Positions 14,318-16,644 of a DNA stretch of 16,644 nt are shown piece by piece. Under the pieces are notes generated by a model, which worked only from the letters and a program-made list of their open reading frames with translations, was not told the origin of the DNA and searched no databases. How positions within the stretch are numbered: position 1 is the first letter of the stretch; the number at the start of each line of letters is the position of its first letter. Origin of the DNA: an uncultured Clostridia bacterium (GTDB taxonomy: Bacteria; Bacillota; Clostridia; TANB77; CAG-508); the NCBI GenBank assembly GCA_948919095.1, contig CAQYCU010000030.1:1-16644 (forward strand), read 5' to 3'. The position numbers and the translations under genes were made by a program.

Positions 14318-14348
14318 TTTTTTAAATAGCTAAAAAGTGAGGTTTTAT

Positions 14349-14651
14349 ATGATTACTTTAACTAATGCAGTTAAACAACGTATTATTAATTTAGCAGATA
14401 TGCAAAATATTACAGTTCATAAGTTAGCTCTAAACTCTGGTATTTCATATTCTACTATAAGTAGTTTTATAAATGGTAAATGTGATAGTATTACTTTAAC
14501 TACACTTTTGCATGTTTGTGAAGGTTCTGGAATCGGACTTAAAGAATTTTTTGATGACCCATTATTTGATACTTTTAACAAAAAATATAAAAAAAAATTC
14601 CGGCGCAAAAATAAAAATGCATGTAACTATGCATCTTTCAAATGCTATTAG
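14349..14651 (+). CDS. Small XRE-type helix-turn-helix regulator (first of pair)
   Basis: A 100-residue protein with a Cro/C1-type HTH over residues about 3-65: NAVKQRIINL, then TVHKLALNSGISYSTISSFINGK with the recognition helix, then ITLTTLLHVCEGSGIGLKEFF. This is the usual five-helix layout of small DNA-binding repressors. The C-terminal tail after about residue 77 is basic (KKYKKKFRRKNK), is unlike the domain and lies over a nine-A run at 14589-14597. A GTG at 14337 is in frame, but GTGAGG there is a ribosome binding site for the ATG at 14349. Its last 35 bases overlap the next, paralogous ORF in the +1 frame. The pair is the only plus-strand unit in the right half of the window. Target unknown. 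Confidence 0.78.
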   Translation: MITLTNAVKQRIINLADMQNITVHKLALNSGISYSTISSFINGKCDSITLTTLLHVCEGSGIGLKEFFDDPLFDTFNKKYKKKFRRKNKNACNYASFKCY

Positions 14652-14886
14652 GCAAAGAATCATTGAGTTAATGAAAGATATGAACTTTGCAGATTTATCT
14701 AAAGTATCTGATGTTCGTTATACTACTTTAATTAGTTTTATGAATGGTAAAAATAAAACTATTACTCTAAATATTTTGTATAATTTATGTACAGGTCTTA
14801 AAATAAATTTGTATGACTTTTTTAATTGTTATCTTTTTGATAATATAATTGATGAGCATGAAAAGAATTTGAAAGTAAAACAATAA
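14617..14886 (+). CDS. Small XRE-type helix-turn-helix regulator (second of pair)
   Basis: A paralogue of the preceding gene, 89 residues from the ATG at 14617 or 85 from the ATG at 14629, which aligns better with its neighbour's start. Shared positions include NA..QRII.L, Y.T..SF.NGK, ITL..L...C.G..I.L and a D/E-FF end. The HTH covers nearly all the protein. There is no ribosome binding site before either ATG, unlike almost every other gene here, and the start overlaps the end of the first gene out of frame. Translation is thus expected by coupling, or as a fusion produced by slippage on the A9 run upstream. The frame is open further upstream to 14512, but that part has no similarity to an HTH. 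It likely arose by tandem duplication. Confidence 0.7.
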   Translation: MHVTMHLSNAIRQRIIELMKDMNFADLSKVSDVRYTTLISFMNGKNKTITLNILYNLCTGLKINLYDFFNCYLFDNIIDEHEKNLKVKQ

Positions 14887-14896
14887 AATATAAAAC

Positions 14897-14932
14897 GCAG
14901 AAGGTTACTGTAAACCTTCTGTATTAATTTTT
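14897..14932. terminator. Bidirectional terminator between convergent genes
   Basis: A 9-bp stem CAGAAGGTT / AACCTTCTG (14898-14906 with 14913-14921) and a 6-nt loop, followed on the plus strand by TATTAATTTTT and on the minus strand by CGTTTTATATTTT. It sits in the 52-nt gap between the HTH pair and the convergent membrane-anchored protein gene and can serve both. Confidence 0.7.
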
Positions 14933-14938
14933 GACTAT

Positions 14939-15745
14939 TTAATTTCCAAATCCCATATGAAATCCAAATATATCATTATTTTCATTGTCATAGTATATTG
15001 TTATATCATTTTCTTCATCTTGTAATATGTATGAATATGACTTTTTTATAATTGTATTTGGTTTTAGTTCAATATTAGTAATTACTTCTGAGAATTTTTC
15101 TTTGACCTTTTTTATTATTTCCTCTTTATTTTTTACAGCCTCTATTTGATTTAATTCTGAGTCAGTATCTTCTATTTTTCCTACTGCACTACCATTACTT
15201 TTGTAATTCTCATCATAATATGTTTCATCTTTTACTTGTATCGAATAATCATTAGGTTCTACTCCAATCCCCTTTAAATTATAAAAACATATTTTTTTCA
15301 TATCTTCAGAATATACTATATAAAAATTTGTATATGCATAGCCTTTTTTATCTGTGTATGTTTTACTTACTAAAAATTTTAAATTTCCATATACCGTATT
15401 TTGTAGTTCCCCACTATATAATGGTATCTCTAACTTTTCTTCTATAATCGTTTCGAAAAAAGTATACTTTTTTATTATATTAAATACTGTAGAATTTTCT
15501 TCTGCAAGAGTGCTACTATGTAATATCCTTCTATAATCCTTTTGTTCTTCTATTTCTATATACATATCATATAAAAAATTATATTTTTCTTGTTTCAGAT
15601 TGTTGTCAAATATGTATACTTCTCCTTGAGCTGTTGGAATAATTTTGTCAATATTCTTATATATAACAAAATTCGATAATACTATTATTGCGAAAATAAT
15701 AAAAAATACTATTATCTGAATTATCTTTTTTACTACATTCTTCAT
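14939..15745 (-). CDS. Membrane-anchored extracytoplasmic protein of unknown function
   Basis: A 268-residue protein with one N-terminal membrane helix (about 8-30, IIQIIVFFIIFAIIVLSNFVIY) and no lipobox Cys, so a signal anchor with the rest outside the cell. The exported part has alternating strands (IPLYSGELQNTVYGNLKFLVSKTY, YTNFYIVYSEDMKKICFYNL) and a late helix KNKEEIIKKVKEKFSEVI. I do not recognise the family. The start codon overlaps the stop of the histidine kinase gene (ATGA at 15742-15745), so the two are translationally coupled. This arrangement recalls accessory proteins such as YycH/YycI, encoded next to a sensor kinase and modulating it at the membrane, but no sequence motif confirms that. 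Confidence 0.65.
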   Translation of the reverse strand: MKNVVKKIIQIIVFFIIFAIIVLSNFVIYKNIDKIIPTAQGEVYIFDNNLKQEKYNFLYDMYIEIEEQKDYRRILHSSTLAEENSTVFNIIKKYTFFETIIEEKLEIPLYSGELQNTVYGNLKFLVSKTYTDKKGYAYTNFYIVYSEDMKKICFYNLKGIGVEPNDYSIQVKDETYYDENYKSNGSAVGKIEDTDSELNQIEAVKNKEEIIKKVKEKFSEVITNIELKPNTIIKKSYSYILQDEENDITIYYDNENNDIFGFHMGFGN

Positions 15746-16644
15746 ATACTAGCATTATTCTCCTCTCCATTAAAAGTCTTAAATATTATGCTTACTATTG
15801 TTCCTTCTCCTAATTTGCTTTCTATTTTAAATTCTGCATTTAATATTTCACATATCTTAACACACAGTGGAAGTCCTAGTCCCATGCCTGATATTTTTCT
15901 GTTTCTGTCTTTATTTAATGTATAAAATGGTTCTGTTATCTTTCTTAACTGTTCTTGTGTCATTCCTCTTCCATAGTCTATAATCTTTAATATAATTTTA
16001 TCTTCTATGTATTCATTTAACACTATCATTATTTTTTTTAGTTCATATTCTTTATATGCCATTATTGCATTTTTGATTATATTTGTAATTAATGATTTCA
16101 GTAAGGTTTCATCACTTTCTATCTCAATATTATTTCTAATTTCTTGATAAAATCTAACTCCTTCATAGTCAAATTCCATATTATCAATTATATCTTTTAA
16201 TAATAATGATATGTAAACTGTTTGTAAGTCTATTTTTTTATTATCTAATAATACTATTTCCATTAAACGTTCTGAGATTAAATTTAGATAATTTCCCTCT
16301 TCATTTATCTTCTTACTATATTCCTTAATCGTACTTATATCAGTTACTTTTTCATTTTTTATTAGACTTGAATATCCTATAATTGATGTCAATGGAGTTC
16401 TTATCTCATGTGAAATATCATTTATAAAATTTTGTCTATTTTCTGCTATTCTTTTTATTTCTTCTATATTTTTTTCAACAGAGCTTGCCATCTCGTTAAA
16501 TGAGTTTGAAAGTTTCCCTACTTCATCTCTTCCTAGTTTTTTTACTCTTGTTTTATAATCTCCTTTTGATATCTTATCAACCGCTTTTCCTAATTTTTTC
16601 ATTCTTCTTGTTACAAAAGATATTGCAATATACAGACAAAAAGC
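15742..16644 (-). CDS. Sensor histidine kinase, C-terminal part (HAMP-HisKA-HATPase)
   Basis: The frame is open to the right edge of the window (300 residues visible), so the N-terminal sensor part is missing. The first visible residues (about AFCLYIAISFVTRR) are the end of a membrane helix. A HAMP domain follows (KLGKAVDKISKGDYKTRV...DEVGKLSNSFNEMA), then a coiled linker, then the HisKA dimerisation domain with the H-box FINDISHEIRTPLTS (phospho-accepting His). The ATP-binding domain has the N-box (LITNIIKNAIMAY), G1 (DYGRGM), F-box (EPFYTL) and G2 (GMGLGL). All catalytic residues are present. The partner response regulator is expected upstream, outside the window. It is coupled by 4-nt overlap to the exported protein downstream. 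The internal Met at 16602 is not the true start. Confidence 0.93.
   Translation of the reverse strand, partial: AFCLYIAISFVTRRMKKLGKAVDKISKGDYKTRVKKLGRDEVGKLSNSFNEMASSVEKNIEEIKRIAENRQNFINDISHEIRTPLTSIIGYSSLIKNEKVTDISTIKEYSKKINEEGNYLNLISERLMEIVLLDNKKIDLQTVYISLLLKDIIDNMEFDYEGVRFYQEIRNNIEIESDETLLKSLITNIIKNAIMAYKEYELKKIMIVLNEYIEDKIILKIIDYGRGMTQEQLRKITEPFYTLNKDRNRKISGMGLGLPLCVKICEILNAEFKIESKLGEGTIVSIIFKTFNGEENNASI

Noticed and set aside
14512..14616. N-terminal extension of the second HTH gene from the ATG at 14512
   Set aside because: This part overlaps the first HTH coding region in another frame, shows no HTH similarity and has no suitable ribosome binding site; similarity to the paralogue begins only at 14629.

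Overview
The window is very AT-rich, with gene starts led by AGGAGG-type ribosome binding sites. It carries a dipicolinate synthase gene and type IV pilus proteins of the Gram-positive kind, with no secretin. This points to a spore-forming, low-GC member of the Clostridia, probably gut-associated; I cannot name the genus from this sequence. Coding density is high and no gene-free stretch exceeds about 300 bases.

Layout. The left edge (1-210, minus) holds the start of scpB (chromosome segregation), cut by the window edge. It diverges from a small acidic ORF of unknown function (424-612, plus) that has its own promoter and terminator. Next come trmL (tRNA methyltransferase) and a ROK-family sugar kinase, both minus. 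From 11780 down to 2363 (all minus) runs a ten-gene type IV pilus operon: pilMN fusion, pilO-like, a small bitopic protein that may fill the PilP role, a 74-residue major pilin, prepilin peptidase, two minor pilins, pilB, a pilT-like ATPase and pilC. It ends in a strong hairpin terminator at 2313-2352. A candidate promoter at 11844-11871 is flanked by two inverted repeats. Upstream, still minus, are dpaA (dipicolinate synthase subunit A, without an adjacent dpaB) and a membrane-anchored TPR protein. A plus-strand pair of paralogous small HTH regulators (14349-14886) overlaps out of frame near a nine-A run. The right edge (minus) holds a membrane-anchored extracytoplasmic protein translationally coupled to a sensor histidine kinase that runs off the window.

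How the genes fit together. The pilus operon has nearly a full machine. The pilins are cut by the peptidase. The extension ATPase PilB, with a recognisable MshEN-type c-di-GMP-binding N-terminus, and the PilT-like ATPase work on the PilC platform. The PilMN, PilO and 140-residue proteins form the alignment complex. Notable departures from textbook versions are: no pilin keeps Glu5, the peptidase has lost the glycines of its second active-site motif, PilM and PilN are one polypeptide, and the PilT-like ATPase has altered nucleotide-site boxes and an Asn/Gln-rich tail. A 23-bp hairpin between the pilin and peptidase genes probably sets their relative expression.
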